Of a stretch of DNA of 64,000 bases, positions 12,909 through 25,900 are shown piece by piece (the stretch's first letter is position 1; each line of letters begins with the position of its first letter). Position numbers and translations under genes: made by a program. The DNA is from Escallonia rubra (lineage: Eukaryota; Streptophyta; Magnoliopsida; Escalloniales; Escalloniaceae), in contig JAVXUO010001251.1 in NCBI GenBank assembly GCA_033065855.1, forward strand, positions 370,043 through 434,042, given 5' to 3'. The notes beneath the pieces are model-generated. The model was given only the letters and a program-made list of their open reading frames with translations, searched no databases and had not been told where the DNA came from.

Positions 12909-13436
12909 TTATTGTACTATAAGCATCGAAGTGAGATCGTGGGTGTTTTAAATTTAAAGTAGAAAATAAACAACTTCTGTAGATGGATGAAAATAACTTT
13001 TTAATAATCTATTTGTGTAGTATAATTATTTACAAATGAAAGTTATCTTAACATGGCCTTTCTAAATGGATATTAAAAATTTATTTATTAACTGTACTTT
13101 ATGATCATCTTACCATCAAGCAATTGATTTAAGTATTTTTATTCAAACATTTTTCTAACTTATAATTTTCAAACAGGACCTTAGTATTTTTCGTGGCGGT
13201 GTCTTACTTATAAAGTGAGTAGTTGATCATCTGCCGTGCGTGCCCACTCCTCAATCATAAAAAGTAACAAAAGACAAGCTTTTTAACTTCATCCATCCAT
13301 CCCCAATTTGTTGAAAAACGTGGTGGTGGTGGTGCTGGTGCCGCTGCCAACCACACCAAGAGCAAACAGATTTGCACAACTTTTTTCCATCAAAGAGGAC
13401 TAGAGTTGAGCTCAATCTGCCTATCCATCTGTCTGA
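12909..13436. other. Upstream region of the first MYB-CC gene
   Basis: AT-rich sequence without a coding exon. It should contain the promoter and 5' leader of the MYB-CC gene starting at 13437. A GTGGTGGTGGTGCTGGTG microsatellite-like stretch lies at 13320-13338. No convincing TATA box was chosen. Confidence 0.4.
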
Positions 13437-15980
13437 ATGTTTGCCACCAGTAGATTTATTCAAGGCACCGGCACCAGCACCGTCACCGGGGGCACGAGGG
13501 CGAGGGAGGAGGAAGAAGTGGCGTGCCTGGGACTGGTGCTGACTTCTGATCCCAAGCCTCGCCTCCGTTGGACTTCCGACCTTCACGACCGCTTTGTCGA
13601 TGCCGTTGCTCAGCTTGGTGGCCCCTCCAGTCAGTTCTCCTTCCTTCCCCTCCCCATTTTCACTACTGTACTTTCCATCCTACGCTTAGACAGCAGACTC
13701 ACTTATCACCTTCTTCTAATTTCCTCAATCTGTGTGTCATCAAGTGAATAAAGATTCTTAAGCGCAAAAACGTGCCTAGGCTATATCATCATCTAGTTTA
13801 GAGAATGGAATTGGCTATCGCAGTACCAAAAGTAGTTCGTTTCGAGGGCATGCGAGAAACCCCAAGTGTTCGCTTATTAGGTTACACTAGACTCTATTTC
13901 GCAGGGGTGGTGCCAAATGCTGCACCATTTTTTGATTATGCATTGGACCGTAATAGATATACTTAGGCCATTGAAAAGTCGAGATTCATTGGAGAAGCGT
14001 CTGATCTAAGCAGGATAACAGCAAAGTTGTAATCTTTGGTTCTGCATAATACATGAACGAGCTATGGTTCTTTATAATTATAAACCAAAAAGTCTTAAGC
14101 GGTGTGTGTCTGAGTGGTTGAGAATTGACTGCATCCAAGCTTAATCCAATCCTTAATTGAGCCGTTTTTGAGCTTACTGTAAGGTTTCCTGTAAGCTTGT
14201 TCATGGTCCCAATTTGATGTTTATATCCATTTTGAAACTGGTGCCTATATATATGTATCAATTGCATACCTAACTCCATAGTGGAAGTTGTATTTGTGAT
14301 ACCTTCACACCCTACTTTGGTTTTTCACTGCCCTTTATAGCAGTTGGCATCATATCTTGTAGTTAACCTTTTTTAAACTGTTTATTTTTGGGTAACTTGT
14401 GGATCTTGTTACCATGGGTGAGAAATGACACCTCAGTGCTCATGACTTTTGTGAACCAACTAAAAAAGTTTACTGAAAAGTGCAGAGTGGCACATGGTCT
14501 TTTCTACTTATCCTTACTGAAAACTCATGTCTTTAGTTGTTTGGGTCACCAAATTTCTGGATTCTGATGCATATCAGGAAATTGATAAACCTTGCAGAAG
14601 CTACCCCGAAAGCCATAATGCGGACCATGGGTGTGAAGGGTCTGACTCTCTTTCATTTAAAGAGCCACCTCCAGGTTTGTTTCCAAAATATCTGCCGATT
14701 GCCTCAATTGTTTCACCAACAATGCTAGCAATGAGGTGAAATCATTGTTAGGTTCTTTGAGTTTGATGTGCCTCGTTGTGCTGCAGAAATACAGATTAGG
14801 TAAGCAATCTGGGAAAGATTTTGGTGAGGCCTCTAATGATGGTAGGTTTAAATGTTCTCTCATAAGCTGTTTCCAAGTGCATACATGTTCTCCAGTGGTG
14901 TTAGTTATTTGTTACATGCATGCATGCTAGTTTTATACAAACTGGTTTAGCTATATCTGGTTCGAGTCAAAGTTTCTTCAATCTTCGAAATGACGTGGCT
15001 GCTCTTCCCCTCAGCCCCCATCTCCCTCTCTGCGTGCACGCACCTTGCTTACTTGCTGTGCTGATTATTCGTGAATTATAACTTTGATCGCTGAACTGAC
15101 TTCTTTTGCCTCTGATGGAAGTAATCTCAGGTTCATACCTTTTGCAAAACCCTCATGCCAGTAATTCTTCTCAAAGCTTGCCATCTCCCGACATGAACGA
15201 GTAAGAAAGAGATTTCGATTTTTTTGCCAGAAGTTTTCAATGCTCGAAAGCTTCAGAATCTCTCTAAGGGTTGTGTGTCATGCGTAGAGGTTATGAAGTC
15301 AAGGAGGCATTGAGAGCTCAAATGGAAGTCCAAAGTAAATTGCACCTGCAAGTCGAAGTAAGCTTCTTGTATTTCAAGAGAGGTTGATTTCTTTGGGATA
15401 TAATCCTTGCTGCACATCGAAAGTGGACCTGAACTGGTTGACATTTCTTTGGGATATCGGTCCTTTGTTATTTTTTTGGCGAAAGAAATGTAATCTATTG
15501 GCTAGATTTTACTTATTTTAATTAAAAATGTGCAACAACTGATTAGTGGTTAAAATGAAAGATTCTTCGTCAGCTCATTTTGTCTTGATATTGTTTATGC
15601 AGGCTGAGAGGCACTTACATATTCGCCAGGATGCCGAAAGACGGTATATGGCCATGCTGGAGAGAGCCTGTAAGATGCTTGCTGATCAAATTATTGGAGG
15701 TGCAGCAGCGGAAGTTGACAGAGATAATGCTCAAGGATCCCATGATCCTCTAGCATTATACACTTCACAACCTGCCGAGGCAGTCAGACTCCATGGCCCT
15801 GAAGGAATGTTGCCCGGAGTACTTCCACTGAGGGCTGATTGTTCCACTGAAAGCTGCCTGACTTCACTGGGCAGTCCTGTCGGATTGGCGCTGGAAGGAT
15901 CGCCAGCTGGAGGAAGGAAAAGGACGATTGGCACGGACTTGACAACTGCATCTTTAATTTGGAGCGTGAATCAGATGTAA
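13437..15980 (+). CDS. MYB-CC (GARP) transcription factor, PHR1-like family
   Basis: Nuclear DNA-binding protein of the plant MYB-CC family, whose PHR1 relatives bind P1BS-type sites as dimers. Six coding exons: 13437-13629, 14598-14674, 14787-14841, 15131-15200, 15288-15357, 15603-15980; 280 residues, all phases consistent. The single MYB repeat spans about residues 41-95 with PRLRWTSDLHDRF, ATPKAIMRTMGVKGL and SHLQKYRLG. A predicted coiled coil (about 136-185) has KEALRAQMEVQSKLHLQVE followed by AERHLHIRQDAERR. The family motif LHEQLE is changed here to LHLQVE, and the C-terminal part is short. The MYB repeat most resembles the MYR-type subgroup, an inference from memory. An identical exon layout (77, then 70 bp exons in the same phases) occurs in the neighbouring MYB-CC gene. 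Confidence 0.92.
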
Positions 15981-16988
15981 GAGCGGGGGTGTTAACGTGG
16001 TTCAAGTTCGTTCCTTGTGGAACCTCTGGTTGTTGCACATGGAAGTACTTTATTCCCTATGGTTAGGTAGTTATAAATCCCCGAGAGATTCAGTTGTTTT
16101 ACTATCCACTGAAGTTGTTTGGGTGGGGGGAGGCTTGTACAAGGGGGCACCATTTGTTGTGGTGTACTAAAATCTCTCAGGCTGTAAATTAAAAGTGCTA
16201 ATGATGAATATTTCTGGATCAGTGTCGGTCTATACGCTGTGCAAGTGATTCTGGCCCTTGCATTGGCTTGGTGGTTTTCTCTCATTTTCATAGACCCTGC
16301 CTCGGTTGAGCTACATGATGTGGAAGTTTGAACAAGAGTGCAAATGTGTGACCCTAACAGTGGGAAGCTTTGGTGGACAATTCAAAGAAACATGTTAAAT
16401 GTAAGAACATAGAGGCGGGAACCAATACACGACAATTGGGACAATGGACTTCCAAAGCCGGAAGATTCCTTCCTTCCTTCCTTCCTAGGTCATAATCATG
16501 TGGTTGTCATCATTCATTCATTCGGCCCGTTTGGTAACAATTTCGTTTATATACTTTTAACCTGGAACGGAACCAAGACAGGGCCCATTTACATACTCAC
16601 TCAAGTAAAAAAGAATGAAGATGTGGTTGGAACCAAAACAGCAACAAAGATTGTATTGTAGTCAATATGCCCCCCCCCCCCCCACCCTGTTGAAAACTTG
16701 TGCTTTGGGATCACTTCACTCTTCTGATGCAGTTAAGTTCTGAATATGAAAACATTGAGCTTATAAGAACCTTGTTGGTGTTAACTGCTGGAATTGTTCA
16801 TACGTACGTATAAACGGTGCAATAATCGGGCGCGGCCATTACAGTTACCAGGCGGGTGGTTAAAAATCTGGCATTGGTTTGTCGCTGTGTATCTTTTAAA
16901 CAACCAGCCAGCCAGCCAACATTCTCTTTCTCTCGAGAGTCGAGTAAGCCAAGAGAGAGGAAGGTGTTGGCGGAAGCAGCAAAGCAGC
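15981..16988. other. Intergenic region between the MYB-CC genes
   Basis: Holds the 3' UTR of the first MYB-CC gene and the promoter side of the second. A TTCC microsatellite lies at about 16468-16488 and a run of 14 C at 16670-16683. No coding exon was found. Confidence 0.5.
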
Positions 16989-16998
16989 TTATATAAAG
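16989..16998 (+). promoter_or_regulatory. Candidate TATA box of the PHL7-like gene
   Basis: TTATATAAAG, about 470 bp before a strong splice donor (GGGG/GTAAGC at 17469/17470) that would end a non-coding first exon. Position relative to the leader makes it a plausible core promoter, but no transcript evidence is available. Confidence 0.5.
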
Positions 16999-17024
16999 TT
17001 CGGATAGGAAAGGGGAAGGGGGCA

Positions 17025-17469
17025 AATGTAAACCTATTGCCAAACAAGCAAACCACACACAGCCGGAGCCGGAGCCGAGCCTCAAATCAAAATATTCTTC
17101 CTCTCCTCCCCTTACAAACACTAACTCGATCAGTGCGTGGGCAGGGCAGCCTAAGTATACCCAATTGGGATGCACTCTTCTACAACCGCACAAACACCAC
17201 CGCCCGTCACAACCACCACAGCCAAGTAGCTCTTCCTCTCTACTCCGCAATCGCCACCTACCCTCCACACCAACCACCCCACGCTCTTCAAAACTATTAC
17301 TACTACTTACTTACTTAGTTATTAGCAGCATACAGGCCGCCCGCCGGCGTTGCAATTTCCCCTGCCAAGTCCGTTCGGTGCCCCGATCTAATTTGCAACT
17401 TGTCATCCAGAGTCAAACAACGCCACTGTTTTGGTCAAACCACCCCCAAATCTAGCCCCACCGCCGGGG
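17025..17469 (+). other. Probable non-coding first exon of the PHL7-like gene
   Basis: A CT- and CCACC-rich stretch typical of plant 5' leaders, downstream of the TATA candidate and ending in a consensus donor GTAAGC. The next leader exon would start at 21006 after TTACAG. The start coordinate is an estimate. Confidence 0.45.
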
Positions 17470-20400
17470 GTAAGCTCTTCTCTGCTCTGCTCCCTAATTT
17501 GCTCTCCTCCTTTTTCAATTTTGCTAACGTGTAGAGCGCCATGTGACAGGAAAATTCTCGTATAGTTAGTCGTTCTTCCAAGATTTTAGGAAAGCGGGAT
17601 CTTTTACTGCATTTAGTGTCTCTTTGAACTAATTATATTTATTGCGCTCCTTCAGTCCATTTGTCCACAATTTACCACCTGCTCTCTCAGAATTTAGGAA
17701 AGACTAACTTTTGCATGTACCATTCGTATTTTGGCAAACCTTTTTATTATCAGGCCTTGCAATCAAAAAAATCCGTCGTTTTATGTTTCACATTGTTAAT
17801 GTTGCCTACTATAGTTTACTTGACCATTTCTACCTTTGTATGTTCTATGGCAATTTATTGTGAATAGGTATCTTACTGCCAACAGTTTGTTAGCTGTTCT
17901 AGAGAACATAATTTACTAGCTGTCGAGAGGAAGGTTGGTCATAATTATAGGTCTCAAGTAGGGTGCGAGGAATGTGGACGAGTGCCTTAATTTTTTGCAA
18001 AAGTCGCCATAAGGAAGTGCTAGGTATCCTAATTATTAATGTTCAATTCATGAATTTTTTAGAAAAAAATTTCTACACTTGACACTTGACACACATCCAC
18101 ATTTATGTTGTATCTATGCTCGATTTGAGTACCTCTGATGTATCCCTTTTTTTCTGTTATTTCTTGTCCGAGTGTAAATTCTCCTCTCAAGTTCACATTT
18201 CATTATGGCTACACAAAAACGTGGGTAGATGCTAAATTTCGTTTGGTTTTTAGTGTTTTTCCTTTAATCTTACTGCTATAAGCTCGTAAATGATGTTCCT
18301 TATAATATCATTCATCTTGAAGGAGGAAATAGTGTTCCCTTTTACAGTTCTCCATATTTCTTATTATACCATCCTTTGGATAATAATATTTATTAATGGG
18401 ATCTAGAGTTGTTGCTATATCTCGTCTATCCAAATCCTTTTTACAAATTTCCTTAGCAAAAATGTTACTTGTACAATATTGATGAAGGAGATAACTTACA
18501 AAAAAAAATTTGGAAGAGAATTTCCAATTGGTAGGTCGACATAAAAGCTTGGCTTTATTAGTGGACATGGAAAATTACTCATTACTGATTCCACTAATGT
18601 TTGTAGTTCAACTAACCTTTTTTATATAGCCACCTGAGCTGCATAATACCGAGTAAGGAGAGCTTTGACCCTAGTACCCTGCTAGCGGACTCTTTGACCT
18701 AAATACTGGTTTTCTTCTGAGCTGTACTAAACTCACAATTCCTTATGATGAGTAAATAATTGTTGAAAGGCATCAAGAAGGGTATTAGACGAAGTACACG
18801 AAGTTCTAAGAAGCTTTTCAGAGTAGTGAGAAGATTCCTAGGACCAAAACCACGGTGTACGGGAAACTTGTGGAAAACTGGTGGAGGGATCCAATGATAT
18901 TATTCACCTTCTCTCATCATGGTGACATCAGATACATTCCGGAGAATCGATGTTGGGTACAACGCTTAGTTGCAGGAAACTCCCTATATGGCAATATTTG
19001 TCTCTCAGAACCGTGTTTTTCAACATTAAAGTTAGGAGCTCCCGGTAATGCGTCCTAAGCTAACATGAGGTTTTGATCCCATCTGTCAGAGACACGCGTG
19101 GAAAAGTGAGAGATCACCTAGAAACCAAGCCCTTTATCGACGCAACCCCTTACGTTTCTCCGTCTTCTCTTGCTTCCTCTTTCTCCAAGTCCTTATACTC
19201 TCCTTGCCCCCTCGCTGACCCTCACCTATAATACATAGTTGATACATTGCTACCCCCCCAAAAAAAAAAAAAAATCTCTCTCTCTTCGATTTAGGCCCAT
19301 GTGTAACCATATTGGGCTGGAAAGATTTTTATGAACTACTTTATTACACTTTTTAGATCCCAAGTAGCTGGTAGCTGGGATTGAGTACAAAATTAACAAA
19401 TTAACCACCACTTCAAGCCAAAACCTAGACGCGTACATAAATTAATTTTAAGATTCACACACATGCACGCACACATACATGTTGATCATTTCCAGTGAAA
19501 ATGGGACGAGAGTGGGGGGATAAGGTGGGGTATGGTACCCCCAATTGAACCTCCTATCTTTACAAAGATGTTTACTTATGTAAACGTAACAAACCAATTT
19601 TATTACTTAGACGCCATCGAGAAATCCATTTGTTGCTAATGCTATTATCTCATAGGCTAACAATATTTTGAGCGGCAACTAGGAATAGAAAGTTATCATT
19701 TTCATACTGATAGTAATCCGATGGCACAAATTTAATGCTAGTACATATGTGTGTGGGTGAGTGTATTGATAGGGGGCTGATGCACATCTGGCCCTTTGCT
19801 ATTTTTCCGAGTGCATTTCAACCGTTCATTATTGCACAATGGACGGCTGAGATGCCTTTTTTTTCCTTAAAATTTCCGCCTAACCACTCCAAAAAGAGGC
19901 GGTTAGCATCGTTGGCCCAACACTTCACCATATAACATTTGTTGCTCACTACTTCACAATATAACATTTGTGAACCCAACTTCTAAGCTTTCCTTCATTA
20001 GAAAAACAAAAAGTTTGCAAGCGTAGCAGCTGGCGATGTTGCCAACAATTAGAAAACCAGTTACTCCAACTATTTCATCGATCCTCCTCCTCTATGAAAG
20101 TTTCCGTTTTGGGTCATTGTAATATCATACCCAAGGAGCCATGTTTATCTAGTTTGTCCAGCCCCCATCCCTCACCTCATGCTCTTGATTAGGTATGTGT
20201 AGGAATCTGGTTGGAATTCACAGGCTCATTGGAGACGATTTGCGAGATACCTGTGCGAGGTATCTCATGTTAAAGCAACACCTAAGTTCGAGCTTTATTC
20301 GGGGGGTTCTCCGAATTTCCAACAGAGCTTGAGCTGTGACTACTTGGCTCTGTTTGACTTGGCTTTTTTACGTACATATGCGAGTTTATTTTGGTGCTCT

Positions 20401-21005
20401 CTAAACTACCGAGCTTGAGCAGCCACTACTTGGCTCCGTTGGCCTTCGCTACTCTACATACCTAGATGTCGCTGCTCTTGTGTCAAATCTTTTAATCATC
20501 TACAAGATATCAACTCATGTTTAACACATATATTTATTATCTTGACGATTTGCATGAGCTTGCTTGCTCTCGCTTTATTCCTTATGAGTAGCATTAGGTT
20601 CTTTGCCAATTGAACATGCATATTGAGCACAACGTACTCATTTTTAAGTATATGTGTGCTAAATTTCTTGTGCTTAATCTGAGTGGAATCCCAAGTCTAG
20701 TTCCCCGGGGTCCGGTGAATTTTAACCCATGCAGACAGTAAAAAAGAGTTATTTCAAGAATCATAAACAAAGCCTACTAAGGAGGGGGGGGGGGGGGGGT
20801 GAGGGAATGAGAGTTTGAACAATTAAACATGACACATAATTGCAAGGTTCTAAAGTTTGCCGCCCCCTGCCCCCCTGGACGGAGTATTTCCGTGCTTCAA
20901 ACCCATGGCCCCCAGTTCACTAGGCTGTCTGATCACTTTTTTCCTGGATGCACATGGTAGTTGTGTTTGAGATTTCTTAGTGTCTTCTTTACTCTTCTAT
21001 TACAG
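17470..21005 (+). other. Long leader intron of the PHL7-like gene
   Basis: About 3.5 kb without a coding exon. It contains A-runs with a CT microsatellite (19256-19285), a perfect 9-bp inverted repeat GAGATACCT / AGGTATCTC (around 20245-20267), two diverged copies of a segment beginning GAGCTTGAGC about 85 bp apart (near 20327 and 20412), and a run of 16 G at 20784-20799. No transposon protein is recognisable. Confidence 0.4.
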
Positions 21006-21104
21006 ATGAATGGCTGATGTACCAATCAAAGGGTGATTATAGTTCAAGTCTCGTTCACATTACGGGTAGGTACTGCACAGTCATTAAATTGTGGTACCAG
21101 CACG

Positions 21105-22930
21105 ATGGACCCGATCAGTGGAGGTAACAGTCTCAACAACAATTCTAGTCTAGCTTCTAAGCAACGGCTGCGTTGGACGCATGAACTTCATGAACGGTTT
21201 GTTGATGCTGTTGGGCAATTGGGTGGGCCAGATAGTGAGTTATCTTGAACTCCATATTCTATCTTCTTCTTCTTTTTTGTTATGAAACAACAGAATTAGT
21301 TTTCCTTTCATGCACTTCTTACTTATATCGTCTTTTTACGAACAGCAACGAAAATGTCCAGATGTTCTGGAACTTTTGAACGAAATGATATATTAGATAT
21401 GGTTCATTCGTTTACCACTGACTGTAGGGGGTTTTCATGTTAAACTGGGTGAGGTTACCAAAAATTTATTATTCTTGGCAATCCAGCATATCACCACCTC
21501 ATGGCATCTCCTGCAAGAGTTCTGACTTCTGAGGCTAGTAAGGCTACTTGTTTAAAGTTTTGAAAACATATTGCCTGAGATGTTATCCAATTCCTCAAAG
21601 TACACATTTGGGTGCTTACTCTTTTATGAGAAATGAACTTCCTTGAATGCTTTTTTTTTTTTAATTGTTATCCATATCCATTGCTTAGCTTCTATCTCTT
21701 CAGGGGCTACTCCCAAAGGAGTCCTCAGAGTCATGGGTGTTCAAGGCCTAACAATTTACCATGTCAAAAGCCATTTGCAGGTATACATATGTTTATTCTG
21801 CCCTTTGCAAATCTTCTTTTGAATGTTCCCTGATTGTGCTGTTCTTAATCTATATTCTGATTTCAACTAACTTTACCAGAAATATAGGCTTGCGAAATAC
21901 CTGCCGGACTCCTCATCTGATGGTAGGCACCTTAGGTGTTTATCCCTTTTTTTGTTTCGTTATCAATATATAGATGCAATGAATTGCTTCGTTTCTTATT
22001 TGCTGATACCATGTCTGTTGCACTAATGCAAAGGGAAAATAGCTGACAAGAAAGATTCTGGGGATATGCTTTCCAGTTTGGATGGTTCATCGTAAGTAAC
22101 TTTGCACTTCTTTTGCTTTGTGCGGAATGAGTCCTGGTAACTAAAGGTCCAATGCATAGTCTACAGATAAACATGTCATATATGCAGACATGCAGGAAAC
22201 AGACATGCAGGCTGTTGACTTGTTACATGTTTCCTGCCATGAGTCTGGGCACAGAAACCAAGTACAAAATGCGTTTAAGAAAAATAAAGTCTCAGTTTTT
22301 GCTTAAAATAATGTAATGGCATCTGGCTTTATTCATGCACGCAATCGCACACACTAAGGTGCATAGGCACATTATACGTACACACGGGCACACACATATG
22401 GGGAAAGTGAATATGAGAAGGCTTCTTAGACAACTTATCTAAAAAGCCGCCAAAATTACGTAGCTTTGTAAGGTTCCAAGTCCTTTTTACATTATTTTTT
22501 CGACGTCATCTTGATCAGCATCCACGATTGGAAAGTACAACCGGCAGCCACCAGCTACAGCCTTGATAGCAACCAATACTCGCCCATTCTGGTTTTCTGA
22601 CCTCACCTCCGCTGTTATCATGGAGTTCACCGAGTACCCCATTACCACCGGCACCACCACAGCCACCACATCCCATCATTGGCACTACCTACCACCACCG
22701 CAACCATCACCACTGTCAACTGAACCCACAGAGCTCCATCGACACTTACAAATACCGTCCCCCTCCTGCCCCACCAGCAACAACCCTCACCACATCGATT
22801 CACCTGAAATAGGCCCAACACCTGAAATCCTGTCAAAATCAGCTCTGTCACAGCCTCTGCTTGAATCCTGACCACCATGCCAAACAAAATCCCAACGGCA
22901 TTGGAGAGTGTGGGTGGGGTGGGTTTTTTT

Positions 22931-22961
<31 letters not shown>

Positions 22962-25900
22962 GGGTGTAAGAGTGTCATAGATTTGTTGGTGTTGATAAGG
23001 GGGGTTCGTGTGATGGCAGCGATGTAGTCGCCAGTGCCAGAATATGGAATCAAGCTTACAGATGATGGAGAAGGTGGGCAATGTTTTATGGGGAACACGT
23101 GCGACTGTGATGATGGGGAAGGTAGGCAACATCGGCGATGATGGGAAGACGGGGGGTGGCGGCGGTGATGGGAAGATGGCCGGTTGGCGAAATAGGGGAA
23201 GTTAGGGAAGACTGGATATTGCCTTGCAAGTGTCTGTTTTGTTTTGCTCTTGTGAACCCCAAAGCTTAATAAATTGGAAGACGGTATACATCGGGTGGGC
23301 TCCCCAGCATATTGTGGGCCTACCGCGCTACTAGTAAGACCCTAACAAGAGAGAGCGATAGTGTCCGTTTTGTTGGTGGTAAGGGTTGCTATTGGGGGTT
23401 CACAATGTTGTGGCTGTGCATTGTGTTGGTGGTGCTAATAACGGTAATTGGGGTTGTTGGGGGGGGGGGGGGGGGGGGTTGTAAAATTAGAAAAGAGGAA
23501 ACAAGGTGTCCTTGGTTGGAAAAAAAAATGAACTAAATGAAACTACGAATTTTTTAGGGCTTCTTAGATAAGTCGTCTGAGAAGCCTTCTACGCATAGGG
23601 AGCCCATCCCCACCCAGCGTTCGAATGGGCTCCCTCATCCCAATCCGTCTGGAGATGTGCATCGCGGCCATGTGAACTCAAAACCCTAAAAGTCAGTGCG
23701 CTGGATAGTCTGAATCTCTCCTTTATTTTGTCTTTTTTCTCTCTTCCTCGATTTTACCTTTCTTTCACGTGGTCAGATTGAAACACATCTCTCACTTTCT
23801 CTCCTCTTTCCTCCTTTCTATCCCTTCCCCCTCCCTTTTTTCGCTGCCGCGACCCCCACACTGGTCGATCCATCGACAACCGAACACCTTCCAATCACCA
23901 CCATTGCACACTCGTCGACCCAACCACCACCGCTGCTACCTTGCCCACCATTTTCCTCCTCTCCCTCTCTCTCTTCCCCTTCCCTTTCTCTGCTGCGTCC
24001 TACACCAAGCATAACTAACCACCACATGGTTACCTCGTTGTAGTCGTCCCCAACCAGCACCATCAGCGCCACCAAATGCAGATTACAGATCTAGAAAAGA
24101 TCTGACCAAGAGTCGCCCCCACCAACCACTGTTTCAGCATTGCTTGACGGCGAGAATTTCGATGGAGCATTGCTGCAGTAGCCACCATTTCACCAGTGTC
24201 CATCTACACGGAAAGCAGTATGTGGATAATTGGCAGACGTGTTCCTTTTCTTTTTTCCCTTCTCTGTAGCGATGTAATTTCTGAATTGAAGTAATGTAAT
24301 TTTCAACTGAGTTCAATGTTTAGTTTACCGTTGATTTAGTTTAAGTCTTAGTACGCCATAGGTGGTGGTAAGTATAACATTTGTACTCCACGACCATAAG
24401 GTCTTGGGTTTGGTGGTAATTGGTTAATGATGGTGGGATTGCTTTTGGCCATGGAGTGGTGGTTTTTTTGGGATGGTTGTGGTTATAGTGTGACTTTGGA
24501 GGTGGTTATTCGTCTGTTAGCGGGTGGCATTGACTTGTGAGGGGGCGGTGACTTGTGACGGTTGTGGTGCTACATTGCTTCTTTGGGTTTCTTGCTTCCA
24601 CAATGCGCTAGACTATCTGGCGCACCAGATCTGTGCGGCTTAAGTTAATGTAGCTGATATATTTTGACAATGAAAGGAAAAATGACAAAAGGATAGTTTT
24701 GGTAAAAGTGAATAGTGGGCCAGATAGTCTGGCGCACTACTTTTTGCTTTTGAAAAAAGTGATATGGAGCTGTCCACATGGCCTTCATGGAAGGTTCCAA
24801 ATAGGTTAAGATGAAGGAGCCCATCCCAACGCTGGGTGAGGATGGGCTCCACATATGCATGTATATATATACTAGTAAGGATCACGTGCTTTGCACGTTA
24901 TATAGTAATCTGAAATAAAAATATCATAAACCTTGGTGAAAAAATACAATTGAAATTAACTAATGCAACTTTTAGAATTAAATAATAATAAGTGAATCAA
25001 TTGTTAACTGCTAATCAAAAACTCGAAGTATTGAAAGTTCATTGCACAAAATATTTATAATACTCATTTATTTTGTTACATCAAGTTGCCACTAAAGAAA
25101 ATCCTGAATGTTTCATAATATATCTTGTTATCAAAGATACATTCACATTGTAATCAGTTTCAAACATCTTCCACATAATTTTCACGAAACACTACAAATT
25201 TGACATTGCAGTAATAAAAGTGAAGAAATTGTTTTAGAGAGAACTAATGTCAATTGGTAGGTTTAGTTTTAATGTGAAGGTGGTAGGTTTCAATAGAAAC
25301 TTTTTTAGTAATCAGGAAGCATGTGGGAGTTGAAGGGTGATTTTGTAGGATTTTCATACAGTTTCTTCCTCTTTTACATAAAAGTCAAAACAAACTAACA
25401 AAATCATATATTTCAACAAGGGTTATTTTTAAAAAAGAGGCTGATATCCTATGAGAAGTCAAAAACACCCTTATTTTTTACTAACACTTTTATTAAAAAA
25501 TGCGTATTTAATGAAAAAAAAAAGTTTTTAAATCAAAAGTCTAAACAACTTTTAACTAACAAAGGCATAGATTCGAATAAGGGTTATTTTAAGGAAAGAT
25601 GATTGATATCCTATGAGAAGTCAAAAACACCCTCATTTTTTAATAATTCTCTAATTCAAAAAAGGTATTTAATGGGAAAAAAAAGTTTTAAGTCAAAAAC
25701 ACCCCTAATCACCGCTAATCTTGTATGAGGATTTCAATTTTAAAAAGGTATCTTAAGGAAAAAAAATTAGCCATTTAAGCCCATATGTGCTTTTATATAT
25801 GTATAGATAATGTGACCTCAATAACTTGTCTTAGAAATCAAAGTCCAAAAGTCAAACATTGGATTGCATATCTAGCCATTCCAGTAGTGCTTATCAAATC

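Noticed and set aside
22563..23132. Pro/Thr/His-rich frames in PHL7-like intron 4
   Set aside because: Translations of CACCACC repeats and G-runs inside a TIR element; no splice context.
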